A stretch of DNA of 64,000 nucleotides from Pseudovirgaria hyperparasitica. Taxonomy: Eukaryota > Ascomycota > Dothideomycetes > Acrospermales > Acrospermaceae. The notes beneath the pieces are model-generated. The model saw nothing but the letters and a program-made list of their open reading frames with translations. It made no database searches and had not been told where the DNA came from. The position numbers and the translations under genes are program-made. Where the stretch lies: positions 1,581,552-1,645,551 of the forward strand of contig NW_022985555.1 in NCBI RefSeq assembly GCF_010093815.1. The letters run 5' to 3'. Position 1 is the first letter of the stretch; each line of letters begins with the position of its first letter. Below are positions 37,640 to 48,525 of this stretch, piece by piece.

Positions 37640-40600
37640 GCAGGTTTTCAGGCGCCTAATCTTAGTACTTAAGGTCGCGAGCCAGCTCCTAAAGAATCGT
37701 GTCGCTTATCTTAGAGAGGTTAGATTCCTCCTTATCGGATAGTTCGTTAGGCCTCTCCTATCTATAGAAGTTCTCTTAAATATTATCTAGGCCCGCGTCG
37801 GACTCGAATTTCTTAAAATTAATTAGCCACTTAGCGGCGCGCGCCTTATTAAATTCCTTCTAGAACGACCTATCCCTATAGACTAGCCTTTTCTACCTTA
37901 CTATTTTCTTAAAGGTCTCTACGAATACCCTTAAGCCCTCCTTAAACCAGGCGTCTATCTTAGCTTTAAGTTATTAAGGACTTGCGTTAAGCCACGTAGC
38001 TACCTCTTCTTTTACCTTCTAGCTATTCTATCTTTTATAGCCGACTAATATATTACTAACGGCGTTAAAACTCGGGAGTTAAACTACGGCTAGAAAGGTA
38101 AAAGGAATCGCGCTATATTTATTAGAAAATCCCGACGGAGACGTGGGTCCTAGAGTTAAATTCCTATGAGCTACTGCGAGTTGTTCCTATATACCCATTT
38201 TAGGCACTTCCATTATCATGTAATTAGGGCTAATCGCGATATACCATAGAAGCATTATACGTCTTCCACCCTTTACGGGACCCTAGGCGCCGTGTATTAT
38301 TAGTAGGCTAGAGATACGTACTTTAAGGGACTAGTAGGGGACCGGGACGAAGGGACTAAATCGTTTCTTATCGTCCGTATTATAGATCTTATCATTAATA
38401 GCCGTGATTATACCGTTTCGATTAACCCCCTCGCGGAGCTTAGCCTTCGACTACTATTCGTTTAAGAACTTATAGAAGCGGGGAACGATTATAGTATAGT
38501 CGTCACTTCATTCGTCGTCAAGACTAATACTCCCCTAGATTATATTAAACCCGTGTCTATCGCTAGGATCGAGGATTCGATTAATGGCGTTGTCGAGATG
38601 CTTAAAACCCGTCTTATCGCCCCTATCCTAGGACTTCGCATAGTACGGGTACGAGATTAGATAGTAGTTAAGATCAGGCCAAAGAGCGACATAGATAAGC
38701 TAGTAAAGTAGATATTACCTAATAAACTATTAGATATAGGAGTGGTATATAGTTCGTAGCCAGCCGTAGTTCGATTTCTTATTAAACATGCGCTAGTAGT
38801 ACTTATATATATTAAATTCATCCCTCGCGAGTTCTAGAATACTCTTATTAAGTATAGAGGTCGTCTTTTTAAGTAGCTCGAAGAGCCCTTTAATGTTAAT
38901 ACTTCCGGTACGTTCCCACTCGTCGAAGAGTTACCTACCTATCCTACTATCCTCCTTCTAAATTACAAATGCGATACTAGTAAGGATAGTTTTAATATTA
39001 ATAACTTACTTCGGGGTCTCTAGAGCCTAGTAACGATAGATACCTAATGCCTCTATCGGATAAGGTGGCCGCGCGTACTTCGCGAACTAGGTATAGCGGT
39101 CCTTATAAACTTTAAGGGCCCCCACGTTATCTCTAAACTTATATACTATTTTAAGTCTCGCTACTAGGTTTAAGTAGGACACGCTAATAAGTATATTATT
39201 CTTTCTAGCCACGTCTTAGTAATGCTTATAGTAGACTTTATATGGAATAGCTATATTACCTATCTACGCTTTCTAGCGTACTAGTAGGGCTATTCCCTTA
39301 ATACTCGTGAAATTCTTCTTTAATAATATAGCTGCCTTAAAAGTCTTCGTCACTAAAGGCGCGTATTAACACTTCTTAGGCTCGTCCTCTTTCTTGACCG
39401 ATACTATTATCTTAGGGTATAAACTAAGAATAACCGGGGATTATCGTATAGGCGCCCCTAGTAATTACTAAGGGCCGGTAGATAAGGCACGTCCGCGAGT
39501 AGGTTTTGTCGGTATGGCCGTAACGGGCACTAAAGAGATTCTTGCATAGCCCGGTAAGGAATATATACTAGTAGTAGTAGAAGAAATGCTTACTTCGAAC
39601 GGACGACTAGCTTTAAAGAGATAATATACTACTAAACTAGGAGGCGTGCTTCGTGGAGGGGACTTTACCATAGGCGTTATCTACGCTAGTTTTAGCGACG
39701 GTAAGGTCTAAGGCGGAGGCGATGCACTTATCTCTTTGATTTATAGGTAGTATTTAACGGGCCTATGAACCATTCTACTTATCCGTAACTATTAACTAGC
39801 GGGGATAATAAGTCCCGTCTTATTATAGAACGTTAGTTTATTTTATCGGCTAGGGTAGTTTAAGAGTTACTAGAGAGATGGACCGTCCTTGTTACTATCG
39901 CTAGCTAGGGCGGTATTAATATTAGAGCTCTAAAGATATACCTTAATTCCTCTTCCCTTCTATCTCTAGCCGATTCGGGACTATAGGGATGCGTTTAACT
40001 AGTTCCTCGCTCTTGCCCATGTCCGCATTTATAAGAGCGCTACTAGCTTTTCTATGAAGTTCTATGTTTACTAGAGCTGTCCGAGGGCGGATTAGAGTAA
40101 CTAGCCGTTATTATTAGGGAGGTCTTTTTACTAGTTTTATAGGATTATATTTTTGGCTTTTAGGATGCGGGAGTTAGTATCTCTTCTACGACGAATTATC
40201 TCGTAGACTTCTTTCGAAATAGAGGAGTTAATCTTTACCTTACTATACTCTATTATAGCTTCTACTTCCTAGAAGAGGTTAACTATACTACTTAAGAGCT
40301 ATTCTACGAGGCTAGTAATATAAAGGAGATTATTAAACGTGTCTAGAATATAGTCCTATCGCTCTTACGGGTCCTAGATAGCGATAATTTAGTTAATAGT
40401 AGACTTATTTACTTCCGTAGCTTCTATAGCCTATCCGTACGGAGTAGTAGATGGCCTTAATACCACGATAGCCGTCGATAGCCCTACTTTAGCACTTACG
40501 ACTCTTAACTAGGACCGCGTCTATCTTATTAGTGCTTAACGATCTTATAACTCTTTATAGGTAGGCGTTTTCTTTTTCGGCGGGGCTATTATTATTATTA

Positions 40601-40720
40601 ATTCTATCAGCGAGTTATATTCTAAGGAGAGGTAGTTAAGCGAGGCGGAAGTAGAGGAGGAGGTTTTATTAATTAAGGAGGTATGGAGAGGTGTAAGAGG
40701 GAAGAGTTATATACTATCTT
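37640..40720 (-). pseudogene. third ORF of element C, possible 2OG-oxygenase-like domain
   Basis: One minus-strand frame of about 1,000 codons runs with almost only TAA/TAG stops, without intron-like breaks. The N-terminal part (40600-40100) is helical and possibly coiled coil (ITSLVE, LLSSIVNLF, EVEAIIEYSKVKI). The middle (39900-39470) is Pro/Ser/Thr rich. The C-terminal 450 codons are the conserved-looking part: DPSDRHGFNII near 38570-38540, SLDDE with a DDYTIIVPRFYKFLNE stretch, VRISSLLIIHGA-GPVKGGRR near 38320-38255, and TSPSGFSNKYSAIPFTF near 38140-38095. The HG...RR spacing recalls the distal His and Arg of 2-oxoglutarate/Fe(II) double-stranded beta-helix enzymes, but no HxD motif was confirmed, so that is tentative. 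Confidence 0.6.
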
Positions 40721-40729
40721 AAGTTCTCT

Positions 40730-41240
40730 TTTTATGCCTCCTTGAATGCCGGGTATATAGTAATTTTTATAAATGATCCTTACTAACGGCCGTAGGCCCG
40801 TATACGTGTCGAATCTATGAATAAATATATACTAGGTATATAGGAAATCTATGAATAAATGTGTCTACCGGGTATATAGCGGAATCTATAAATAAATAGA
40901 TACCGGGTATATTCTTATCCTTATGAGACTTTCTATAAGTATCTTTTTCTCCTATATCTCCTCCTTCTTTTCTTCCTTATTAGTTTCTAACGGGGCCCGT
41001 TCTATAGTAACGAAATAGGCCTTCGATAGGTAGGCTTCGATTACACGACCGGCTTTAATATGTAGTGGGTAGAATTCGCGTAAACGCCATTATGTCTTCT
41101 TTCGAGCATTACTTACTTTAATAATAAGTTTTATTATTTTATAGTAATAATAGAGTTTATTATCCTCTTTCGATAATAGAGTTTATCGTCCTTTTTCGAT
41201 GATAGAGTTCATCGTCATAAGACTACTTTTATAAGTATCC
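40730..41240. other. spacer of element C between integrase and ORF3, with tandem repeat
   Basis: Non-coding. At 40750-40915 an ACCGGGTATATAGCGGAATCT-like unit followed by ATGAATAAATG repeats about three times at 35-37 bp. Related units occur at 18886-19015, outside any LTR element. At 41140-41215 a 28-bp GATAGAGTTTATCGTCCTTT-like unit occurs about three times. Confidence 0.6.
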
Positions 41241-44200
41241 CTTCCCTCCTTAAAAAAACTTCTATCCCCTAGAAGGAGATGTCGATTCTAGGGAAACGCA
41301 AATATTCTTCTCTATTAAAGTCTTGCGGAGTAGGAATTACCACTTCCACCCGGGTTTATATGGCGTCGTCGAGGTATTCCGTAAGTTATTTATAATAGTT
41401 TTCCTTATCACTACTCTCCTTATTTTCCTTGGTAATTCTTCTAATTAGTGGTCGCAAGGGCTCGTCGTAACTCTCGTTACTTATATTTCTTATAAAATAT
41501 TTCTTTAACCTATGGCTAGGAAACGTCCCTCTAAGTATAGCTCTATTAAGCTCCGCGAGCTTATAAGTATAATTAAACACGGACTAGATTCTATATAGCC
41601 CCCTCTAATGCTACCTTAGCTTCCGCCCTATATCCTTCTATCGCTATAAGTTATATAGAAGGATAATTATATTAACTAGTAACGAATCTTAACGAAGGTA
41701 ATGGTCGTTATTCTATACCTCTCTCGATTCCTCACGCGTTCGTGTCGTGTAGGTATAGGCCTCCTTAAGATCCTTAGATCTTCTCTTAAGTTATCTAGCT
41801 TAAAGAGCGAGTAAGTCGGACGTCGATTGCACCTCGTCCTAAGGGAGTATTTAGAGCGACTCGAATTCGACTTCGATAGGCATGATTAGTTTATAGCCGA
41901 GCACGAGGTATACGGTACTATACCCTATGCTAGCACGTATTATTATTCTATCTACCTAGATAACCGCATGGAGGTGGCCGGGCTAGTTCTTGAATCCGCT
42001 ATTAGTTATCTTCGCGAGAGTATTAGTAAGTAGTATAAAACTTCTCTTAATAATCCTATTTACTCAGGGATTATATATAGACGTAACCTTCTAATAAATT
42101 CTATAGAGTCGGAGGAGCTCCTCTATAGCACCCACATTTTCTCTACTACCGTTATAGGTGATTTTAGGAATAATTCTATATCTATAGATTACGTTCTTAA
42201 AGAGGAACTTTATAACGACTATGGACGTAGCCGCCGTATATACCTCTGCCTTAGTCCATCCGCTTAGCTATTCTTATATAGATACTACTTTACTATACCC
42301 TATAGAAGGTAGTAGCGTCGTTACGTCTAAGTATATTCTTTACTAAAGAATAGGCGTTATAACGTAGTAGAGCCCTTTATTAAGACCTCTAAGGAGTTTA
42401 CTTTATCGTTAATATTTATTATAGGTTTTCACGTGCTATCGCACGTCTCTACGTATACCTATCTACTAATACTTATCCTTAATTCTTCTAAGGGTCCCTT
42501 CGCTACCTCTATGATTTATCTTATTATAAGTAGCGGTAATTATACGCGCCCTAGTATTCGGATCCTTAATTACTCGTGTATATTAGCGATGTCTATCTCC
42601 TCTCCGCTAGAGTATTCGGTTATATATAAGGAACTTTAGGTAGTCGGTTATAAAGGCCTTATACGCTCGGTTAGTTAGGTTAGTTAGCCTCTCGAGTATA
42701 GTAAGGTACTTCGTAATCCTCTACTATTTATTACTATATTTATCTATTAAGGGAGACTTAATAGCGGTATAGTTAAGTATCTCTATTATATAATCTCTCC
42801 CGCTAACGGGCTTAATTAACGACGTCTCTAGTACGTCTATATATAGAGCTATATCCACGAACTCGTCTAGGTTAAAGGTAGAGATATCTAGTAGTTCTTC
42901 TCCTTCGTACATCCGTAAGATACCGTCGGCGACTATATTACGCTTCCTAGGTACGTACCTAACTATAAAGTTCCATAGCTAAATCCACGCGAGCCACCTA
43001 GTAACGAGCGCCCCTAGTAAGTTAGTTACGGTACGGTTAATTTAAGCGACTAGAGTATTCGCGTCTATTTCTATAATAAAGTATATACTATAGAGGTATT
43101 ACCGGAACTTCTATAATGCGTAGAGGAGGGCTCGGTACTCTAGCTTCACGGTATCGTAGTTTCTCTTAGCTTTTAACTATATTCCTCTATTATACCGCGA
43201 TAGCTAACGTTTATAATTCTTATTCTTCTATATTAACGTAGCTCCCCACCTAACGTTACTAGAGTCTACTACTAGAATTATATCTCCCGTATCTATCCCG
43301 TACTATAACGTTATTAGTGCGGGAGTAGTAGTTAGAGCTATCTTTAGCGCGTCCATCGAGGTCTACTCCTTAGCTATCTACTACTAGGCCGATTCATTCT
43401 TTAATAGTATAAATAGCGGCGATGTGATAATAGCGTACCCGGGGATCTATATCCGGAAATATATATAAACGCTAAGAAAGGCTCGCATATTTATCGTGTT
43501 TTTATAGGGTTTCCAGTCCCTAATAGTAGTAACCTTTTTATTACTCGGTCGCCTCCCTTTAATATCGTAGACGTATTCTATAATATTAGCGGCTTTAACA
43601 TACTACTAAGTCTTCTTACTACTTAGGGCGTATCTAGCGCGCTCTATATCCGCGAGAACCTTATCCACGTTAATTAAATGTTCTAGAATATATCTATAAA
43701 TTCTAGGTAGGGCCTCCTTAGAGTTATATTTCGTCGTAGGTCCTTTAATACCTAAGTTATCTAGGAATAGTAGAGCCCTCTCCGGGATGTATTCTTATAT
43801 AATAGTTAACATAATTCTAATGAACTAAGCTACTAAATTAGTGGCCCCTTAAGGTAATGTTATCCCGCGTAGTAATCCTAGGGGCGTTATAAACCCCGTT
43901 AAGTCTCGGTAATACTCTACTAATAGAATCTAATCGTATTCTAAGAAGAAGTCGATAAACGTTAAGACGGCTATCCCCGTGAAGTACTCCGAGAACTCTT
44001 TATATAAGGGCGGCGTGGCCGTATTATAAATAGTAACTCGGTTGATTTCTATCGCTAAATTAATTAACCTATAATCTCGTTCCTTATTAGCTACCTTCTT
44101 CTTTTCCACGAGAAAATAGGCGTTTTAATAAGGACTACTATAGGGCTCGAGCCTTCTACTATTAAGACGCTCTTTTAGAATCATAAGTACCTTCCTATAA

Positions 44201-44847
44201 AGGGCTCTAGAAATATTAAAGTTCTTAGTCTACCATGCCTTATGTTCTACCGTTCGGATCTCCTACGGAGGTACCACCTCTTTATTAAATTTACTAAGGT
44301 ATAAGAATTCCTATACTAGTACTTCCTCGCGATATAATAAGATCATATATAGTAACTTAAGTTCCGCGGGACGTAGCTCTATTCTAATCTTTAGCTAACT
44401 TATACGTAGAGGCGTTAGACGTGTTCCTAGCGGGATAGTTACCCGTTAAGACTCTATTAGCCTATTAAACGCGTTAAGGCCTAGGTAGACGGCTAGAAGA
44501 AGTACCTACCGTGCGATTACTCGTTTACACTAGTCTAGATACCCTAATAGATTCCTAGGAACCTTTCGGTGGGCTTCGGAGTCATCCACGGGGTGTACTT
44601 TAACTCCCTTTCTTTTATATATAGTAGCTATACTAAATCCCTTTAATACCCCGGATAAATACCGTCTTTAGAGGCCGGTAGAGCCTACTATAAGCCATTC
44701 TATTATCATACCTTATTTATATACAAAGGCAGCATACCTTACCGCCATAACTAGAGCGGCTAAGTCATCTTTTCTCAATAACCAAGTAACATTTTCAGGC
44801 CGGATTTTCTCGGAAAGCAACTCTATATAACTCATTTCTATATCCAT
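41240..44847 (-). pseudogene. pol: RT-RNase H-integrase ORF of element C
   Basis: Starts at an ATG at 44847 (MDIEMSYIELL), 55 bases after a perfect hairpin. RT: KKVANKERDYRLINLAI near 44090, TFIDFFLEYD near 43950, TLPQGATN near 43860, and FLDNLGIKGP near 43765 (former FLDD). RNase H: LVVDSSNVRWGA near 43255 and EIDANTLA near 43065. Integrase zinc-binding region around 42550 (NKINHRGSEGTLRRI), core with NVGAIEELLRLYR near 42130, and C-terminal region ending in LRGTFPSHRLKKYF near 41500. The segment 42912-42724 is stop-free. Gag-Pro and Pol are separate ORFs here, unlike the fused order usual in chromoviruses. Confidence 0.9.
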
Positions 44848-44901
44848 ATAAAAATATAGCCTATCCCCTTCGTTAGTAGGTTTACCGGACTCTATTTAGT
44901 G

Positions 44902-44940
44902 CGGATTATTAGTTAAGGGTAGCCCTTAACTAATAATCCG
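44902..44940. repeat. perfect palindrome between gag-pro and pol of element C
   Basis: Arms CGGATTATTAGTTAAGGG with loop TAG; 18-bp perfect arms, the longest of the set. It lies between the protease region and the pol ATG at 44847, so the transcript would fold a stable hairpin just before ORF2. Confidence 0.95.
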
Positions 44941-44949
44941 GCTTAACTC

Positions 44950-47500
44950 CGGCTTCCGGCGATATACTCCGCTATATAGTTAGTCTCTAGCTACGGAGTT
45001 ACCCTCCTTCTCTAAGACTAGAATATACTCGTCTAGACTAGTTTCGAAGGTTATACGTTCTTATCTATATACGGAGTAGACTATTAAGAGTACTTACCTA
45101 GAGGCTAACCTCTATACCGTAAGTAAGGCCTATCTAGTATATGGCTCCCCTAGAATAAGGTTATAATTAAGTTCGCTATATACGAATATCAAAGTAGCTA
45201 TAACGATCCGACCTATACGGATAGGGTATTACTATACTATTCCTACGAATAGAGTACTATACTAAGTAGCGCTAACTAAACTCGAGTTCTTTATATATAA
45301 TAGAAGCGAAGATATTACTAGCCCGAGACGCCTCGTAGTATCTAGTCGAATACTATTTACCTATGCGCCACTATCGAATAGTACTATACTAGTCGCCCTT
45401 TTAGGACTAACTTCTACGGGGTACCTCAGACACTCAGCCACTAGCCTTACTATCCCTTCCTTAAGCTAATTAATATCTCGTTACGTGATAGCCGTCCCTA
45501 TAGTATAGAGGGGTACTAATATATTAAGTTTATTTATCTCGGGAGCCATAGTATAGTTATTTCTTCCTTTCTTCTTAGCTCTCTCTTCTTAAGTCTTATA
45601 GACCTCTCTAGCTATAAAGTCGGGGGCGCCCTTCTCGAATACCGCACGATATAAGTTACTATTAAGGCTTAATAGTTCGCTAATAGTAATATTCATGGTT
45701 ATCCCTAGAACGCGCACTAGCTATACTTCGCTAGCTTCTATACTTAGTCACTATCCTTCGCGTAGATAGTCATTAAGCTTAACGTCTCGGATACGTGCCT
45801 TTTAACTAGGATTTAGGCTATCCCCTTTATCTATCTTATCCTCCAGCGCCATTAGCTCTTATTTAGACGTTCCCTAGTCGCTACTCTTCTCGCTATCCTT
45901 CTATTCCTTAATAATCCTTATATACTACCCTTTACGTATTCCGCGGAGACGGGCGATCTTTCTTTTCTTAGTATAATTAGGTGTACTCTTCGTAATCCCC
46001 CTTCTAGATATTACGAGCATAGCGGGCTCTTCTAGAGCTATCTTCTTATAGATATATCTATTACTAGCCACGTTAAAGCGTTCATGGAATTCTATATATC
46101 TATCTTTCTTACTCTCGGGCGACGTGACTTCTTCTTCTAAATCGCTATCCGCCGAGGCCTGGTAGGGACCCTTCATAGGTTTTATACTAATACTATATAC
46201 CGGTACTCTCTATAAAGCGTTAATGTTTACTATAGACGTAGAAACCTTTACTCCTCCTCCGTACTAGCTTAGGCCGTTTTAAACCGTTACTACGTAGTTC
46301 CGGATAGCTTATAGAGTAGCTTATGGCCCTACTAAGGAGGGTAGTAATAGAATTTCTTCTCTATTTACCCCGAAACGCCCTCGGAACACTTATACCCCGT
46401 TAATATTTAGTAATCCGTCTCTAATATATCCTACTATCTCTAGACATCTATATATTAGGTAATCTCCTCTATACGTAATGTATATAATTAGTCTTTAAGG
46501 CCTATCCTAGGCTATAACGCCTCCTTAGGAGTCTCGGGTAGAGACGTATTCTCTATTCTATATATAATTCTATAGATAAACTTACGTTAGTTCTATAGGC
46601 ATGCCTTATACTTAGGGATATACTAAAAGATTTAGCCTTCGCGCCTACTAGTTAATAATAGCCGAAAGTAGCTTAGGTTCGTACTTCTTAAGGGATAGGA
46701 ATAAGAGATTAGAGGTAAAGTAGGACTTTATCTTAATTAACGTAAGGTCTAGTTTACTAAATCTCTCTACTATCTCGTTAAACTTATCCGATTCTAGCGC
46801 GACGTATACTACGACTAGAGAGGGGTGGTTAAATTCATTAGTTCTTCTTTCTTCATGTAACTACTCTTCTAAGCCGGTCTTCTTACTCCCTATCTTTGAT
46901 TTATAGTATATAGCTATGGCTAGCTCTTATGCGGCTAAGTGCTTATTAATACGAGCTAGTTCCTTAAGTGCTCTAGCCTTTCGTAATACGAAGCCATAGA
47001 TAATTACCCAATTATAACTATATGCTTCCATCGTGAGTTAACATTTCTCTATAGCCCGAGCCTTAAGACTATTAGGCAGCCCTTCTAGGAAGAGCTCTAT
47101 TCGCGAATACGAGCTTAGGCTTCCTTTAGCCGTAAGTTTCTCCGTAATAACACGATACTAGGAGTAGTACATAGAGAGAGAGTAGGATGGGTCTACTTTA
47201 ACCATTTCCACGTATTTTCGGACAAAGTAGATAGTGCCTTCCTCGAGGGTAGAGTTAAATAGAGAGAATTCCTTTAATAATTCTTCACGTAGCGTGGCCT
47301 ACTACTATTTCTAAAACCTACTTATTCCTTTAATAGTAGGACGGAGATAGTCCTTATAGTATAACGGTAGGGAGGTTATCTTCTTATTAGACGGAACTTC
47401 GTAGTTTATATATATGTTCTCGTACTTCCGAAGGAAGGCCGTAATGTTTATTCCTTTAAAGCGCTTAGGGGCTAGGGTAGGTAGAGGTACCATGCTTCCT
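44950..47500 (-). pseudogene. gag: gag-protease ORF of element C
   Basis: Near 47493 the minus strand reads MVPLPTLAPKRFKG, NITAFLRKYENI and NYEVPSNKKITSLPLY, the fungal Gypsy Gag pattern (F-G-N-FL-YE); 47493-47311 is free of stops. A charged segment (46176-45925: SADSDLEEEVTSPESKKDR) follows. The protease lies at about 45400-45200 with an intact LFDSGA catalytic box (plus positions 45363-45380). Gag forms the particle; the protease would release mature proteins. Confidence 0.8.
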
Positions 47501-47620
47501 TATCGCGCAAATGCTACAAAGAAGTTAAGCATCTCTCTACGAGTTACTAGGTCGTTATTTTAAGCTTCTATCGCACTATTACTAGTAGTAGGTATACTAG
47601 TAGAGACGCTAGGGGTAAGG

Positions 47621-47650
47621 TTATTAGTTAAGGGATTACCTTAACTAAAG
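47621..47650. repeat. degenerate copy of the ORF-junction palindrome
   Basis: GGTTATTAGTTAAGG, short loop, CCTTAACTAAAG. It lies between the 5' LTR and the gag frame of element C; 10-bp arms remain paired. Confidence 0.7.
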
Positions 47651-48152
47651 GTTGGCCCAATGCGTCTACCTATAACATCTATCATCCCTTCTCTATATTA
47701 ACTAATCCCTTTATAAGGTGAACTATTACTATCGTCTTCATCGATATAAGGTTTACGGTATTCTACTTATATTATTATCTTCGTGTGAGGCGTTCCTAAA
47801 GTAGTATACTTATATGGCCGTATTTATAAATGATAGCTATAGTAGCACTAAATAGGTTATATTTGTCGTTTTTAAACTCTTCTTTGCTGCTTTATCTAGC
47901 CCTATTTTATATCCTATTCCCCTAAGACATTTTCGAGTCGCACTATCACCCGTGTTAGCATGCGTATACTTTTTATAGCTACTTTTAAGAGGCTAGCCCC
48001 TAGCGACTCCGGACTCCCTGTTTTCCGGACTCGTGGCTTCGATCTAGTAAGTCTAGACTACCTTATTAGGCACGCTATATACTTCCCCTAAGCTAGTTTC
48101 GGAGTCCTAATCTCCCTCTATAAGTTTATAGTCCGGGTACGACCTCTAAAAT

Positions 48153-48525
48153 TATAGTAAGCTATTGCTACGTGTATCCCTTTTATAAATAGCTATGTTC
48201 CTAGTATAGTAGTCGACGACGAACTCACAAGTATCTCTCCCAGGTATTATGAGTTCTCTTTGAACGCACGACTTCTTATTAGTTCTCTTTTACGATAGGA
48301 CGGGTCTATATAATACTCTTAATCAATTCTTCAATAGCTAAGCCTAATAATCAATACCCATAGAGGCCCATGAACGTAAGGAAAGGTTAAATAGTCGAAT
48401 ATTAGTGATGGGGGAAGCGCGCCGAGCAGAATGACCAAGGAAAACGCCCTCCTTAAATATACAATGAAGCCATGTAATCGAGCTAGGGACACATACATGT
48501 GGGGCTGTAGGAGCGGCCTTCCATA
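48153..48525 (-). repeat. 5' LTR of element C
   Basis: 373 bp. The inner (left) end is RIP-altered (TATAGTAAGCTATTGC) while the outer half keeps CpA/TpG (ACACATACATGTGGGGCTG), the mirror image of the gradient in the 3' LTR. Confidence 0.95.

Larger units (their letters stand above)
37085..48525 (-). mobile_element. Ty3/Gypsy element C, 11.4 kb, with a third ORF
   Basis: Minus-strand LTR retrotransposon with 373-bp LTRs (37085-37457, 48153-48525) ending TGTGG...CCACA (RIP-altered) and flanked by ATAG (37081-37084, 48526-48529). Order on its own strand: gag-protease (47500 to 44950), hairpin, RT-RNase H-integrase (44847 to about 41240), a 0.5-kb spacer with short tandem repeats, a ~1,000-codon third ORF (40720 to 37640), hairpin, 3' LTR. 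No chromodomain was seen after the integrase. It is larger than A and B because of the third ORF. It inserted into the SNF2-like gene. Confidence 0.93.

Noticed and set aside
42433-42639. 68-codon plus-strand ORF
   Set aside because: Antisense to the integrase N-terminal region of element C.
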